Shown here: piece by piece, positions 25,672-35,424 of the stretch
Layout: every line of letters begins with the position of its first letter
Position numbering within the stretch: the stretch's first letter is position 1
Origin: Aureimonas sp. AU12
GTDB taxonomy: Bacteria > Pseudomonadota > Alphaproteobacteria > Rhizobiales > Rhizobiaceae
Assembly (NCBI RefSeq): GCF_001463705.1
Contig: NZ_BBWH01000043.1
Coordinates: forward strand, 1 to 64,000
Length of the DNA stretch: 64,000 nt
Direction: 5' to 3'
Made by a program: the position numbers and the translations under genes
Notes under the pieces: generated by a model
The model's input: only the letters and a program-made list of their open reading frames with translations
Database searches by the model: none
Told to the model about the DNA's origin: nothing

Positions 25672-26253
25672 ATGAACCGCGCCATTCAGCCGCCCGCCTC
25701 CGCCTATTTCATCACCGACGAAAAGCCTTCGATCGAGTCTCGCACGCTGTCGATCGTGGTCGACAACGAGCCGGGCGTCCTGGCGCGCGTGATCGGCCTG
25801 TTCTCGGGGCGCGGCTACAATATCGAGAGCCTGACGGTTTCCGAGACCGACCACACCAAGCACCTGTCGCGCATCACCATCGTCACGAAGGGCGCCAAGC
25901 CTGTCATCGAGCAGCTGAAGAGCCAGCTCGACCGGATCGTGCCGGTGCACCGCGTCGTCGATCTGACGCAGACGGCCGTGGGCCTCGGCGAGGACGGCCC
26001 GATCGAACGGGAGCTGGCGCTCGTCAAGGTGGCGGGGCAGGGCGACGACCGCGTCGAGGCGCTGCGCCTCGCCGACGTGTTCCGCGCCAAGGTGGTGGAT
26101 TCGACCACCGATCACTTCGTCTTCGAGATCACCGGCAAGACCTCGAAGATCGAGAAGTTCATCCAGATCGTCGCGCCGCTCGGGCTGGTCGAGGTGTGCC
26201 GCACCGGCGTCGCCGCGATGAGCCGCGGCAAGGATCCGATGTTCGAGGGCTGA
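25672..26253 (+). CDS. ilvH: Acetolactate synthase, small (regulatory) subunit
   Basis: This is the valine-sensing regulatory partner of the large subunit. It has 193 residues. The ACT domain starts TLSIVVDNEPGVLARVIGLF and continues GRGYNIESLTVSETD. The C-terminal ALS_ss domain contains ELALVKV, FRAKVVDSTTDHFVFEITG and IQIVAPLGLVEVCRTGVAAMSRG. The N-terminal 20 residues before the ACT domain are slightly longer than in enterobacteria. It is co-directional with ilvB and probably cotranscribed. Confidence 0.97.
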   Translation: MNRAIQPPASAYFITDEKPSIESRTLSIVVDNEPGVLARVIGLFSGRGYNIESLTVSETDHTKHLSRITIVTKGAKPVIEQLKSQLDRIVPVHRVVDLTQTAVGLGEDGPIERELALVKVAGQGDDRVEALRLADVFRAKVVDSTTDHFVFEITGKTSKIEKFIQIVAPLGLVEVCRTGVAAMSRGKDPMFEG

Positions 26254-26352
26254 CCGCCTCGGTCGTCGCCGTCCCGTCTTCCGTATCGTCTCGCCCGGAG
26301 CAGCATCGGCCGGGCGAGCTTCAACCCTTTTCGTTGCACCCGGTGCCCGACG

Positions 26353-26949
26353 ATGACCGCCGATCTTCTCCTCGCGCTGATGATCTTCGCCTTCGTGTCG
26401 TCGGTGACGCCGGGACCCAACAACATCATGCTGATGACGTCGGGGGTGAATTTCGGTTTCCGTCGCACCATCCCCCATATGCTCGGCATCGAGCTGGGCT
26501 TCGGCATGCTGCTTCTGGCGGTCGGCGTGGGGCTGGGTGCTCTGGTCCATGCCGTCCCTGGGCTGCAACTCGCCATGAAGGTGGCGAGCGCCGCCTATCT
26601 CCTCTGGCTGGCCTGGAAGATCGCTTTCTCGAAGGCGGCCGGCGGAGCTGCGTCGGCTGGCGAAAGGCCCATCACCTTTTTGCAGGCGGCGCTGTTTCAG
26701 TGGGTCAACCCCAAGGCATGGGCGATGGCGTTGGTCGCCATGGGGGCCTATGTCAGCGCCGAGGCGCCGACCCTTTCCATCCTCGCCGTGACCGCCGCGT
26801 TTCTCGCGGTCGGCATTCCCACCGCGACGCTCTGGACGGGCTTCGGCATCGGCCTTCGCCAATTCCTCTCCGACCCCAGGCGACTTCGCATCTTCAACGT
26901 CGCGATGGGCCTCGCCCTCGTCGCGACGCTCTGGCCCATGCTGCGCTGA
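26353..26949 (+). CDS. LysE/RhtB family amino-acid exporter
   Basis: This 198-residue inner-membrane protein has about six membrane segments. The family signature SSVTPGPNNIMLMTSGVNFGFRRTIPHMLGIELGFG is at residues 15-50, and FQWVNPKAWAMAL is in the middle. It would export a neutral or basic amino acid, or homoserine lactone-like compounds; the substrate cannot be read from the sequence. Its position after ilvBH makes a branched-chain or threonine-related substrate attractive, but that is inference. Confidence 0.9.
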   Translation: MTADLLLALMIFAFVSSVTPGPNNIMLMTSGVNFGFRRTIPHMLGIELGFGMLLLAVGVGLGALVHAVPGLQLAMKVASAAYLLWLAWKIAFSKAAGGAASAGERPITFLQAALFQWVNPKAWAMALVAMGAYVSAEAPTLSILAVTAAFLAVGIPTATLWTGFGIGLRQFLSDPRRLRIFNVAMGLALVATLWPMLR

Positions 26950-26989
26950 CGGGCTTGCCGCACGGGGCGATTTCTGCGACGCGAGGGGC

Positions 26990-28117
26990 ATGAAGTTCTC
27001 CCCCCAGCAGGACGAGGCGCTGACGCGAGTCGCCGAATGGCTCGCGCGCGCCGACCAGCCGATCTTCCGCCTGTTCGGTTATGCCGGCACCGGCAAGACG
27101 ACGCTCGCGCGTCACTTCGCCGAAGGGGTGGAGGGCGGTGTCCAGTTCGCGGCCTTCACCGGCAAGGCCGCGCAAGTGCTACGGACGAAGGGCGCCAAGT
27201 CCGCCAAGACGCTGCATTCGCTGATCTATCGCCCGCGCGGCGAGGAGACCGCCGAGGACGACAGCACCGGCACCGCGCGGGTCTCGCCGACCTTTTCGCT
27301 CAACCGGCAGAGCCCGGTCGCCAAGGCCAAGCTGATCGTGGTCGACGAATGCTCGATGGTGGACGAAGCGCTCGGGCGCGACCTCATGAGCTTCGGCACG
27401 CCGATCCTGGTGCTCGGCGATCCCGGCCAGCTGCCGCCGATCTCGGGCGGCGGCTTCTTTACTGAGGCCGAGCCGGACTTTCTCCTCACCGAAATCCACC
27501 GGCAGGCTCGCGACAACCCGATCCTGGCGCTGGCGCTCGACGCGCGCGAGGGCCGCGAGATCAAGCTTGGCGACCACGGGTCGGCCAAGGTCATCTCGAA
27601 GCGCGACGTCGATCGCGACGAGGTGCTGGCGGCCGATCAGGTTCTCGTCGGCACCAACCGGACGCGGCGACTCTATAACAATCGCCTGCGCGAGTTGAAG
27701 GGCTTCACCGGTGCCCTGCCGCAGTCGGGCGACAAGCTCGTCTGCCTGCGCAACGATCCCGCCAAGGGCCTTCTCAACGGGTCGCTCTGGCAGGTGATGA
27801 CCGCTTCGCCCGAGACGGTGAAGCCGGGCACGAACCTGATCGTGAAGCCGGACGACGATGACATCGATAAGGGCATGGCCAAGATCAAACTGCTCAAGGC
27901 GGCCTTCGAGGATCCCGGCGCCGAGATCGCCTGGGCCGTGAAGAAGCGCTACGACGATTTCGACTACGGTTATGCGCTGACGGTCCACAAGGCGCAGGGT
28001 TCGCAGTGGAACAACGTGATGCTGTTCGACGAAAGCTGGGCCTTCAAGGACACCCGCGAGCGCTGGCTCTACACGGCCATCACCCGCGCCGCCGAGACCC
28101 TGACCATCGTCAAGTGA
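26990..28117 (+). CDS. Small RecD-like ATP-dependent helicase/AAA protein
   Basis: This 375-residue SF1B helicase-like ATPase is of the short form common in alphaproteobacteria and phages. Walker A is FGYAGTGKTTLA, Walker B is LIVVDECSMVDE, and motif III is VLGDPGQLPPISGGG. After LTEIHRQARDNPI comes a compact second domain and the UvrD_C_2-type ending YALTVHKAQGSQWNNVMLFDE and WLYTAITRAAETL. It lacks the N-terminal region of RecD/RecD2, so it is probably not part of RecBCD. It begins 40 bases after the LysE gene. A DNA repair or replication-associated role is inferred from the family. Confidence 0.9.
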   Translation: MKFSPQQDEALTRVAEWLARADQPIFRLFGYAGTGKTTLARHFAEGVEGGVQFAAFTGKAAQVLRTKGAKSAKTLHSLIYRPRGEETAEDDSTGTARVSPTFSLNRQSPVAKAKLIVVDECSMVDEALGRDLMSFGTPILVLGDPGQLPPISGGGFFTEAEPDFLLTEIHRQARDNPILALALDAREGREIKLGDHGSAKVISKRDVDRDEVLAADQVLVGTNRTRRLYNNRLRELKGFTGALPQSGDKLVCLRNDPAKGLLNGSLWQVMTASPETVKPGTNLIVKPDDDDIDKGMAKIKLLKAAFEDPGAEIAWAVKKRYDDFDYGYALTVHKAQGSQWNNVMLFDESWAFKDTRERWLYTAITRAAETLTIVK

Positions 28118-28230
28118 GGTGCGCATAGTCCACCCACCGGGGCCGCATCGCGTGCGGGTGGCTGCCGCGTAACAACGGTGGGGAAGGGCGCTTTTCCCTT
28201 GCCAAGCTGCCGCGTGCTCTGTAGATGCCA

Positions 28231-28251
28231 CGTACCGTAACGTACGGTACG
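28231..28251. promoter_or_regulatory. Palindromic operator candidate upstream of the TetR gene
   Basis: A perfect inverted repeat, CGTACCGT-AACGT-ACGGTACG (8-base arms, 5-base spacer), lies 53-73 bases before the TTG start of the TetR-family gene. Its size and symmetry fit a TetR dimer site, and autoregulation is common in the family. Direct binding is inferred. Confidence 0.6.
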
Positions 28252-28303
28252 CAATCGGCCGGTCGGCCTCGGCGTATCGTCAGGGCCAGGGGAGCGGCGG
28301 GCG

Positions 28304-28957
28304 TTGGAGGCAGCAGCGGAGATCGACGGCGTGACGCCGACGGACCGCCAGCGCGAGGTGCTCGACGCCGCGCTGTCGCTGCTCGTGGCGACGGACGAGA
28401 CCTTGACCATGACGGCCGTCGCCCGGCGCGCGAGCTGCTCGAAGGAAACCCTCTACAAGTGGTTCGGCGACCGCGACGGGCTGCTCACCGCCACCGTTCA
28501 GTGGCAGGCGGCCAAGGTTCGCGCCGCGCCGGTGGACCCCGAGACGCTGGATCGCGAGCGACTGGCGCATGCTCTGGAAGAGTTCGCTGTGGACTGGCTG
28601 ACGGTTCTGTCTGGCGAAACGTCGGTTGCGCTCAACCGGCTGGCGGTCGGCCATGCCGGGTCTGAGAAGCGCGACCTCGGCGCCATCGTCCTGGAGAATG
28701 GCCCGTTCGCCATGCGTCGGCGGCTCGGCGCGATGCTCGAGGCGGGTCGGACCGCGGGGCTGCTGCGCTTCGAGGAGACCGGCGCCGTCTTCGGCACGTT
28801 CTTCGGCCTCGTCGTGCGCGACGTACAGATCCGCCTGCTGCTCGGCGAGAGGACCGCGCCGACCCCTACCGAAATCGACCGCGACGCCAGGGAAGCGACG
28901 CGGCAGTTCTTCGTCCTGTTCGGGACGAGCGAGATGGCGGCCGACACAAGCCGCTGA
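28304..28957 (+). CDS. TetR/AcrR family transcriptional regulator
   Basis: The protein has 217 residues. The N-terminal helix-turn-helix (about 15-60) has REVLDAALSLL, MTAVARRASCSKETLYKWFGDRDGLL. The C-terminal ligand-binding domain is of the type with FGTFFGLVVRDVQIRLLLG near the end. It starts with TTG at 28304, preceded by GGGGAGCGG; there is no better ATG. It ends 45 bases before ilvC on the same strand. The palindrome upstream is a likely operator. Targets are unknown; its position before ilvC could be chance or could mean control of that gene. Confidence 0.88.
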   Translation: MEAAAEIDGVTPTDRQREVLDAALSLLVATDETLTMTAVARRASCSKETLYKWFGDRDGLLTATVQWQAAKVRAAPVDPETLDRERLAHALEEFAVDWLTVLSGETSVALNRLAVGHAGSEKRDLGAIVLENGPFAMRRRLGAMLEAGRTAGLLRFEETGAVFGTFFGLVVRDVQIRLLLGERTAPTPTEIDRDAREATRQFFVLFGTSEMAADTSR

Positions 28958-30022
<1,065 letters not shown>

Positions 30023-30047
30023 GGCGAGCAAGTATACGCGAGAAAAG

Positions 30048-30076
30048 AGAAGGGCGGGCGCCAAGCCCGCCCTTCT
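30048..30076 (+). terminator. Strong hairpin after ilvC
   Basis: A perfect 12-bp stem, AGAAGGGCGGGC (30048-30059) with GCCCGCCCTTCT (30065-30076), is closed by a 5-base loop and followed by CCGTTTCG. The stem is strong but the T-run is poor. It probably ends ilvC transcription. Confidence 0.65.
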
Positions 30077-30173
30077 CCGTTTCGAACATCTCCTCGCTCC
30101 GGAGGATTCAGGTCTTTGAAACCTTCCGGGTGCAGTCTGGTCGGTGAAGATCGACTGAAGAGAGGGTTGGCCC

Positions 30174-30593
30174 ATGGCTGCCGTGAACCAGCCCGCGACC
30201 ACCGACGACGAGCGCCGCGTCGCACCGCGCACGCGCACCCTGAAGCGCGCCAAGATCCTGTTCAACAACCGCTTCTCGACGTTCGACTGCATCGTGCGCA
30301 ACATCTCCGCGACCGGCGCACTCCTCACCATCGATCCCGCAGCGCCGCTGCCGAAGGTCTTCGAGATCAAGATCGGCGACGATGAGGCGCTTCGGCCGGC
30401 GAAACTCGTCTATCGCCGCGAACTCTTCGCCGGCATCCACTTCCTCGACGTTCCGCAGGAGAGTGAGCCATCCCCTTCGCGCGAGGAGGAGCGGCAGGTG
30501 GCACTCGGCGAGACGTCGGCTGCCGCGACGCTGCGCATCGTGGCGCGCGAGCTGCCGCACGGCCTCGTGTCGCGCTTTCCCTGGATCGCCTGA
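30174..30593 (+). CDS. PilZ domain protein, putative c-di-GMP receptor
   Basis: The protein has 139 residues. The c-di-GMP motifs are present: RRVAPRTRTLKRAKILF (the RxxxR box in the N-terminal part) and the D/NxSxxG-type element IVRNISATGALL. A beta-barrel follows, then a roughly 40-residue C-terminal extension (EEERQVALGETSAAATL) with no recognised domain. There is no signal peptide. It lies alone between ilvC and tRNA-Lys. The output is unknown. The GGDEF/EAL protein at 43.5-45.5 kb could feed the same second messenger. Confidence 0.88.
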   Translation: MAAVNQPATTDDERRVAPRTRTLKRAKILFNNRFSTFDCIVRNISATGALLTIDPAAPLPKVFEIKIGDDEALRPAKLVYRRELFAGIHFLDVPQESEPSPSREEERQVALGETSAAATLRIVARELPHGLVSRFPWIA

Positions 30594-30707
30594 CGACGGC
30601 AAGTTTTTTGCACAGGGGCACCCAATCGGTGCTGGACAGCCAGAAAGGCTTTGGCTATACACCGCTTCGCAGACGACGAGTGCTTCTGCAGCGCCGCAAA
30701 GCGCATC

Positions 30708-30783
<76 letters not shown>

Positions 30784-30898
30784 CTCTTCTTTCGGCTTAC
30801 TGCTTCGGATCGATCTGATCTCCACCACGGCACGATAAGTCTGGACTCGCTCCACCTTGGCTTCGACCCTTCCATCCGCTTCAACAGTCGTCGCGACG

Positions 30899-31189
30899 AT
30901 GCCCGAGTCGTTCGACTGCCAGAGCTGCGGCGCCTGTTGCTCGACCTCCGCGGATTGGCCGCGATTCTCGACCGAGCCCGACGAGGCGCTCGATCTGATC
31001 CCGGAAGCGCTCGTCTCCCTCGATCTCAGCGGCATGCGCTGCGAGAACGATCGTTGCCTGGCGCTTGCGGGCACGGTGGGGCAGGGGACCGCCTGCACGA
31101 TCTACGCCATCCGTCCCGTCGTCTGTCGCGAATGCCAACCGGGTGATCCCGAATGCCTGATCGCGCGGGACCTTCACGGCATCGTCTGA
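30899..31189 (+). CDS. YkgJ family cysteine-cluster protein
   Basis: This 96-residue cytoplasmic protein has the YkgJ metal-cluster pattern. FDCQSCGACCSTSADWPRF (CxxCGxCC) is followed by MRCENDRCLAL and the C-terminal CTIYAIRPVVCRECQPGDPEC. These cysteines probably bind zinc or an iron-sulfur cluster; the function of the family is not established. The ATG at 30899 starts directly before the first motif, while a TTG at 30857 would add 14 unlikely residues. No good ribosome site is seen for either. Confidence 0.85.
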   Translation: MPESFDCQSCGACCSTSADWPRFSTEPDEALDLIPEALVSLDLSGMRCENDRCLALAGTVGQGTACTIYAIRPVVCRECQPGDPECLIARDLHGIV

Positions 31190-31361
31190 CGGACCGATCG
31201 CGGCCCCGATCGGCGCTCGTCCTCCGGTTGCGTCGATCTTCGTTCTTGACCCCCAGTTGTCGGGCTGTCACGATTCGACTCCTGCCTGTGCCGCGTGAAC
31301 CTGTCCGCGTAGAGGACGACCGTCAGACGAGCGTGCCTGAATGCGGGCCGGAGGTTTTCCG

Positions 31362-31886
31362 ATGTCTTTCTCCCTCAGTTCCTTCCTCACACATCCCGTA
31401 TCGCCCGACCCGGTCCGGCCCGGGCAGGAAAGCGTCTGGTCCTATCCGCGCCCGGCTGTGGCCGAGCGCACCGATCGACACCTGAAGATCGTCCATCGCG
31501 GTTTCACGCTGGCCGAGACGCGTTCGGGGTTCCGAACGCTCGAGACCAGCCATCCGCCGTCCTACTATTTTCCGCCCGAGCACGTCGCCACGATGCTGCT
31601 CGGCGAGTCGCACCAGCGGACGCAATGCGAATGGAAAGGGCAAGCGCGCTATTTCGACGTCGACATCGACGACGAGGTGCTGCGGGATGCCGCCTGGTGC
31701 TATCCGAATCCCGATCCGGCTTTCGCCATGCTGACCGGATGCTTCGCCTTCTATGCCGGCGTCTTCGACACCTGCACGGTGGACGGCGAAAACGTCGTGC
31801 CGCAGGGCGGAGGCTTCTACGGCGGCTGGATCACCGGAGATCTCGCCGGTCCGTTCAAGGGGGTGCCGGGCAGCCGGGGCTGGTAA
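31362..31886 (+). CDS. DUF427 domain protein
   Basis: The protein has 174 residues. The DUF427 beta-fold occupies about residues 30-140 with typical elements: IVHRGFTLAETRSGFRTLET, PPSYYFPPEHV, QCEWKGQARYFDV and CFAFYAGVFDTCTVDGENVVPQ. The family occurs widely in actinobacteria and alphaproteobacteria with unknown function. The ATG at 31362 is preceded by GGAGG and preferred over the GTG/ATG seven codons earlier. It has no operon partner; 31887-32061 holds nothing I recognise. Confidence 0.88.
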   Translation: MSFSLSSFLTHPVSPDPVRPGQESVWSYPRPAVAERTDRHLKIVHRGFTLAETRSGFRTLETSHPPSYYFPPEHVATMLLGESHQRTQCEWKGQARYFDVDIDDEVLRDAAWCYPNPDPAFAMLTGCFAFYAGVFDTCTVDGENVVPQGGGFYGGWITGDLAGPFKGVPGSRGW

Positions 31887-32061
31887 GGTCGCCTTCGCAC
31901 TCGCAAGTCATTGATGAAGATAAGCCGAACTTCGTTCGTGGTGCGTTCATCATGTCTCCCGGTATTCACGCGATCACGGCCGTCTTTACCCAGCGGAAAG
32001 GCGCGCGCACCCCAATATCCCTTCTCATGAAACGGCCGGAACGGCGAATGGGAAGCGGCGC

Positions 32062-33504
32062 ATGGATACGCTCATCGCAAGAACGGAACGTCCCCTCTAC
32101 GTCGATCTCGACGGGACGCTGATCCGAAGCGACATCCTGTGGGAAAGCCTCTTCCTGTTCGCACGGGCCCATCCGCTGCAGTTCTGGCGAGTGTTCGGCT
32201 GGGCGCTGTCGGGTAAGTCCGTGCTGAAGGCGGAACTCGCCGCGCGCACCGAGATCGACGTCGCGACGCTGCCCTACCGAGAAGAGGTGGTCGCGAGCCT
32301 CCAGGCGGAGCGCGAGGCCGGACGGCACATCGTTCTCGCCACCGCTTCCAACGAACGCACGGCGCAGGCCGTCGCACGGCATCTCGGCCTCTTCGACGAC
32401 GTCATCGCAAGTGATCGCGAGACCAATCTGTCGGCCGACCGCAAGCTCGAGCGCATCCGCTCGCAGTGCTTCGGCAGGGGTTTCGACTATGTCGGCAACT
32501 CGCGCGACGACATCTGCCTCTTCGACGCCGCCGACACCGTGACGGTGGTCCAGCCCGACCGGTCCGCCCGCGCCTGGCACCGCGCCTCCGATCGCGGCTC
32601 GCGGTTGATCGCCGATCGAGGACATCTCGCCCGCAGCATCCTCAAGGCGATGCGGCCGCACCAGTGGACGAAGAACCTCCTCGTCTTCGTGCCGCTGGCG
32701 CTCAACCAGGACTTCTTCGACACCGCCCTGGTCCTCTCGGGGATCGTCGGCTTCCTGGCCTTTTCGCTCGCGGCCTCGTCGGTCTACCTCCTCAACGATC
32801 TGCTCGATCTGCCGGCCGACCGGCGCCACAAGACCAAGCGCAACCGGCCCTTCGCCAGCGGCGCGGTGCCCATCCCGCTGGGGCTAGCCCTGGCCGGCCT
32901 GCTCCTCGTCACCTCGTTCCTGCTCTCGGCCTTGCTGCCGATCGAGTTCACCGCCGTTCTTGCGGTCTACATGGTGGCGACCACGGCCTATTCGTTCGTC
33001 CTCAAGCGCATGCTTCTCATCGACGTCCTCACGCTGGCGGGGCTCTACACGCTGCGTATCATCGCGGGGGCCGCGGCGGCGCATTCGATGGAATCCTTCT
33101 GGCTGCTGGCCTTCTCGATCTTCTTCTTCCTGTCCCTGGCGTTGGTGAAGCGCTTCGTCGAGGTGGCGGATTTCGGCGAGGGCGTCACGCGCTCGTCTTC
33201 GGGGCGCGGTTATGTCGGGCTCGATCTGGAGACGATCGGGCAGGCGGGCATGGCGTCCGGCTTCGCCTCGGTCCTCGTCCTCGCGCTCTATGTCGACAGC
33301 GCCGAGGTCCGCCAGCTTTACGACCATCCCTACCTGATGTGGCCGCTCTGCCCGCTCGTCCTCTACATCGTCGTACGGATCTGGGTGCTCGCCCGGCGTA
33401 ACCAGATGAACGAGGACCCCGTCGTCTTCATCCTCAACGACTGGCGCTCGCAGATCATGATCGGCCTCGGCGGCCTCCTCTTCCTGGGGGCGGCTTATGT
33501 CTAA
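32062..33504 (+). CDS. HAD-UbiA fusion: putative polyprenyl-phosphate phosphoribosyltransferase with phosphatase domain
   Basis: The protein has 480 residues. Residues 1-190 are an HAD domain: YVDLDGTLIRSD (nucleophile), LATASNERTAQ and GNSRDDICLF. Residues 195-480 are a UbiA-type integral membrane prenyltransferase with about eight to nine segments. Its Asp-rich motifs are NDLLDLPADRRHKTKRNRPFASGAV and a second one of the form DVLTLAGLYTLRI. This matches the DPPR-synthase type (mycobacterial Rv3806c, rhizobial NoeC group), which links polyprenyl phosphate to PRPP. I infer that the HAD part could remove the 5'-phosphate, a step done by a separate enzyme in mycobacteria. It overlaps the oxidase gene by eight bases. 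Confidence 0.88.
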   Translation: MDTLIARTERPLYVDLDGTLIRSDILWESLFLFARAHPLQFWRVFGWALSGKSVLKAELAARTEIDVATLPYREEVVASLQAEREAGRHIVLATASNERTAQAVARHLGLFDDVIASDRETNLSADRKLERIRSQCFGRGFDYVGNSRDDICLFDAADTVTVVQPDRSARAWHRASDRGSRLIADRGHLARSILKAMRPHQWTKNLLVFVPLALNQDFFDTALVLSGIVGFLAFSLAASSVYLLNDLLDLPADRRHKTKRNRPFASGAVPIPLGLALAGLLLVTSFLLSALLPIEFTAVLAVYMVATTAYSFVLKRMLLIDVLTLAGLYTLRIIAGAAAAHSMESFWLLAFSIFFFLSLALVKRFVEVADFGEGVTRSSSGRGYVGLDLETIGQAGMASGFASVLVLALYVDSAEVRQLYDHPYLMWPLCPLVLYIVVRIWVLARRNQMNEDPVVFILNDWRSQIMIGLGGLLFLGAAYV

Positions 33505-34849
33505 CTCCGACGCCAGCTGGGGCCGGACGGCGCCCACCAACGTCACCCGCGCGACCCTTCGAACCGAGGCAGGCGACGGTTTTGCGGCGGTGCGCAGCCC
33601 GAACGGCCTTTTGCCGCGCGGAAATGGCCGCTCCTACGGCGACAGTGGCCTGAACGACGCCGGGCTCCTGATCGATCGGCGCGCCGGAGCCGCCATCCAT
33701 CGCTTCGATCCTCTGACCGGCCTTGTCGAGGTCGATGCCGGCGTTCTCCTGCCGGAGATCGTCCGCATTGCCGCGCCGCAGGGCTGGTTCCTGCCGGTCA
33801 CGCCAGGGACGCAGTTCGTCACGATGGGCGGCGCACTGGCCAACGACGTCCACGGCAAGAATCACCATCGCCGTGGCACACTTGGACGCGCGATCGAGAG
33901 TTTCACCCTGCATCGCTCGGACCGGGCGGAACCGCTTCGCTGCTCGCGGACGACGAACGCCGACTTCTTTGCGGCGACGATCGGCGGCCTCGGACTGACC
34001 GGTCTCGTCGGTCGGATCACGTTGCGTCTGATGCCGGTCTCGTCGCTGACGATCCGCGAGACCACGCTTCGCTTCGACCGCCTGGCCGACTATTTCGATG
34101 CCGCGGAAGAAGCCGATTCACGCCATGAGTATGCGGTCGCCTGGATCGACTCCCTTGCAAGTGGCGATGCTTTCGGCCGGGGGCATCTCATCGCCGGCGA
34201 TCATGCGCCGGACGGAGACCGGAGCGGCATTGCCCGGCCCGCGCTGGCGAGCGTCCCGTTCACGCCGCCGATCAGCCCGCTCAAGGGGCTGGCTCTTCGT
34301 GCCTTTAACGAAATGTACTTTCGCAAGGCACGAGCAGGAACGACCCGGCGCGACGTGCCGTTCGACGGTTTCTTCTACCCGCTTGATCGTATCGGCGCGT
34401 GGAACCGGCTCTACGGGCCGAGCGGGCTTCACCAGCACCAGAGCGTGGTGCCGGCCGAGGTCGCGCCGCAGGCGGTGCGGGCTCTCATGGAATGCGCCCG
34501 CTCCCATAAGCAGGGCTCGTTCCTGACGGTGCTCAAGCGCTTCGGCGCGCTGGAAAGCCCGGGTCTCCTCAGTTTTCCCAGGCCTGGCTACACGCTGACG
34601 CTCGACTTTCCCCATCGCGGCGAGCGCACGTTGCGGCTTCTCGCCGAACTCGACCGCATCACCGTGGCCGCGGGCGGGGCGGTGAACCCCTACAAGGACG
34701 CCCGGATGTCGCCCGAGACCTTCGCGGCCTCGTTCCCGAACTGGGAGCGGCTGGAGCGGCTGCGCGATCCCGCCCTCATGTCCGACTTCTGGCGCCGCAC
34801 CGCCGGGCAGCTCCGGCCGTCGAAAAGCGTGACCTCGGCGGCGGCCTGA
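33497..34849 (+). CDS. DprE1-like FAD-dependent polyprenylphosphoryl-ribose oxidase
   Basis: The protein has 450 residues of the vanillyl-alcohol-oxidase FAD fold. In mycobacteria DprE1 oxidises the 2'-OH of decaprenylphosphoryl-ribose on the way to the arabinose donor. FAD motifs are LPRGNGRSYGDSGLN, PVTPGTQFVTMGGALANDVHGKNHHRRGTLG and GGLGLTGLVGRITLRL. HGKNHH is the segment around the conserved His of DprE1. The equivalent of the active-site Lys (K418) is present in VNPYKDARM. The position corresponding to Cys387, the target of benzothiazinones, appears to be Thr (PGYTLTLDFP). That alignment is from memory. It is translationally coupled to the HAD-UbiA gene. Confidence 0.88.
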   Translation: MSNSDASWGRTAPTNVTRATLRTEAGDGFAAVRSPNGLLPRGNGRSYGDSGLNDAGLLIDRRAGAAIHRFDPLTGLVEVDAGVLLPEIVRIAAPQGWFLPVTPGTQFVTMGGALANDVHGKNHHRRGTLGRAIESFTLHRSDRAEPLRCSRTTNADFFAATIGGLGLTGLVGRITLRLMPVSSLTIRETTLRFDRLADYFDAAEEADSRHEYAVAWIDSLASGDAFGRGHLIAGDHAPDGDRSGIARPALASVPFTPPISPLKGLALRAFNEMYFRKARAGTTRRDVPFDGFFYPLDRIGAWNRLYGPSGLHQHQSVVPAEVAPQAVRALMECARSHKQGSFLTVLKRFGALESPGLLSFPRPGYTLTLDFPHRGERTLRLLAELDRITVAAGGAVNPYKDARMSPETFAASFPNWERLERLRDPALMSDFWRRTAGQLRPSKSVTSAAA

Positions 34850-34989
34850 CGACCTCGGCCGCAAGGCTTTGTTGACGCTGCGGAAGGAAAGAGCCGCGCG
34901 CCCGCCTGCAAGCCCGCCGCCTTAACTCGATGTCGGCGCGCACGCACTATCGTCGCGGGCCAGACGCACCCCTCGATACGGAGCGGCCG

Positions 34990-35424
34990 ATGAGCCGGTA
35001 CATACCCTTCATCCTCTTCACGGTGTTCACCAACGCCGCGGCGCAGATGATGCTGAAATACGGAATGATGCAGCTCGGGCCGCTGTCGTTCGCCGGGGTC
35101 AACCCGGTGGTGAAGATCCTGCAGATCGTCTTCAGCCCCTTCGTCTTCCTCGGGCTCGCGACCTTCGTGATCTCGATGGCTTCGCACCTCTTCGTGCTGT
35201 CGAAGGTCGAGTTGTCATACGCCTATCCCTTCCTCTCGCTCGCCTATGTCGCGGTGGCCGTGGCCGCGTGGGCCCTGTTCGGCGAGGAACTGAACCCCTC
35301 GCGCATCGGCGGCATCGCGCTGATCTGCCTCGGCACGTTCTTCATCGCCAAGGGCGGATCGACGATCCACGGCGAGGAGACGCCGGTCGCCGCCATCCAG
35401 ACCTCTGAAGGAGCCACCCGATGA
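34990..35424 (+). CDS. Four-helix EamA/SMR-type membrane protein, putative lipid-linked sugar flippase subunit
   Basis: The protein has 144 residues and four predicted membrane helices, with N-terminal MSRYIPFILFTVFTNAAAQMMLKYG and a C-terminal LNPSRIGGIALICLGTFFIAKGG. It resembles ArnE/ArnF and GtrA-context SMR proteins, which are proposed to flip undecaprenyl-phosphate-linked sugars. It lacks the membrane Glu14 pattern of EmrE drug exporters in the first helix. The stop overlaps the SDR start (ATGA). Its place after the DprE1-like gene supports transport of a polyprenyl-phosphate pentose across the inner membrane; this is inference. Confidence 0.8.
   Translation: MSRYIPFILFTVFTNAAAQMMLKYGMMQLGPLSFAGVNPVVKILQIVFSPFVFLGLATFVISMASHLFVLSKVELSYAYPFLSLAYVAVAVAAWALFGEELNPSRIGGIALICLGTFFIAKGGSTIHGEETPVAAIQTSEGATR

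Noticed and set aside
31194-31213. Hairpin CCGATCG...CGATCGG after the YkgJ gene as terminator
   Set aside because: It has a 7-bp stem with no T-run in either direction; too weak to call.
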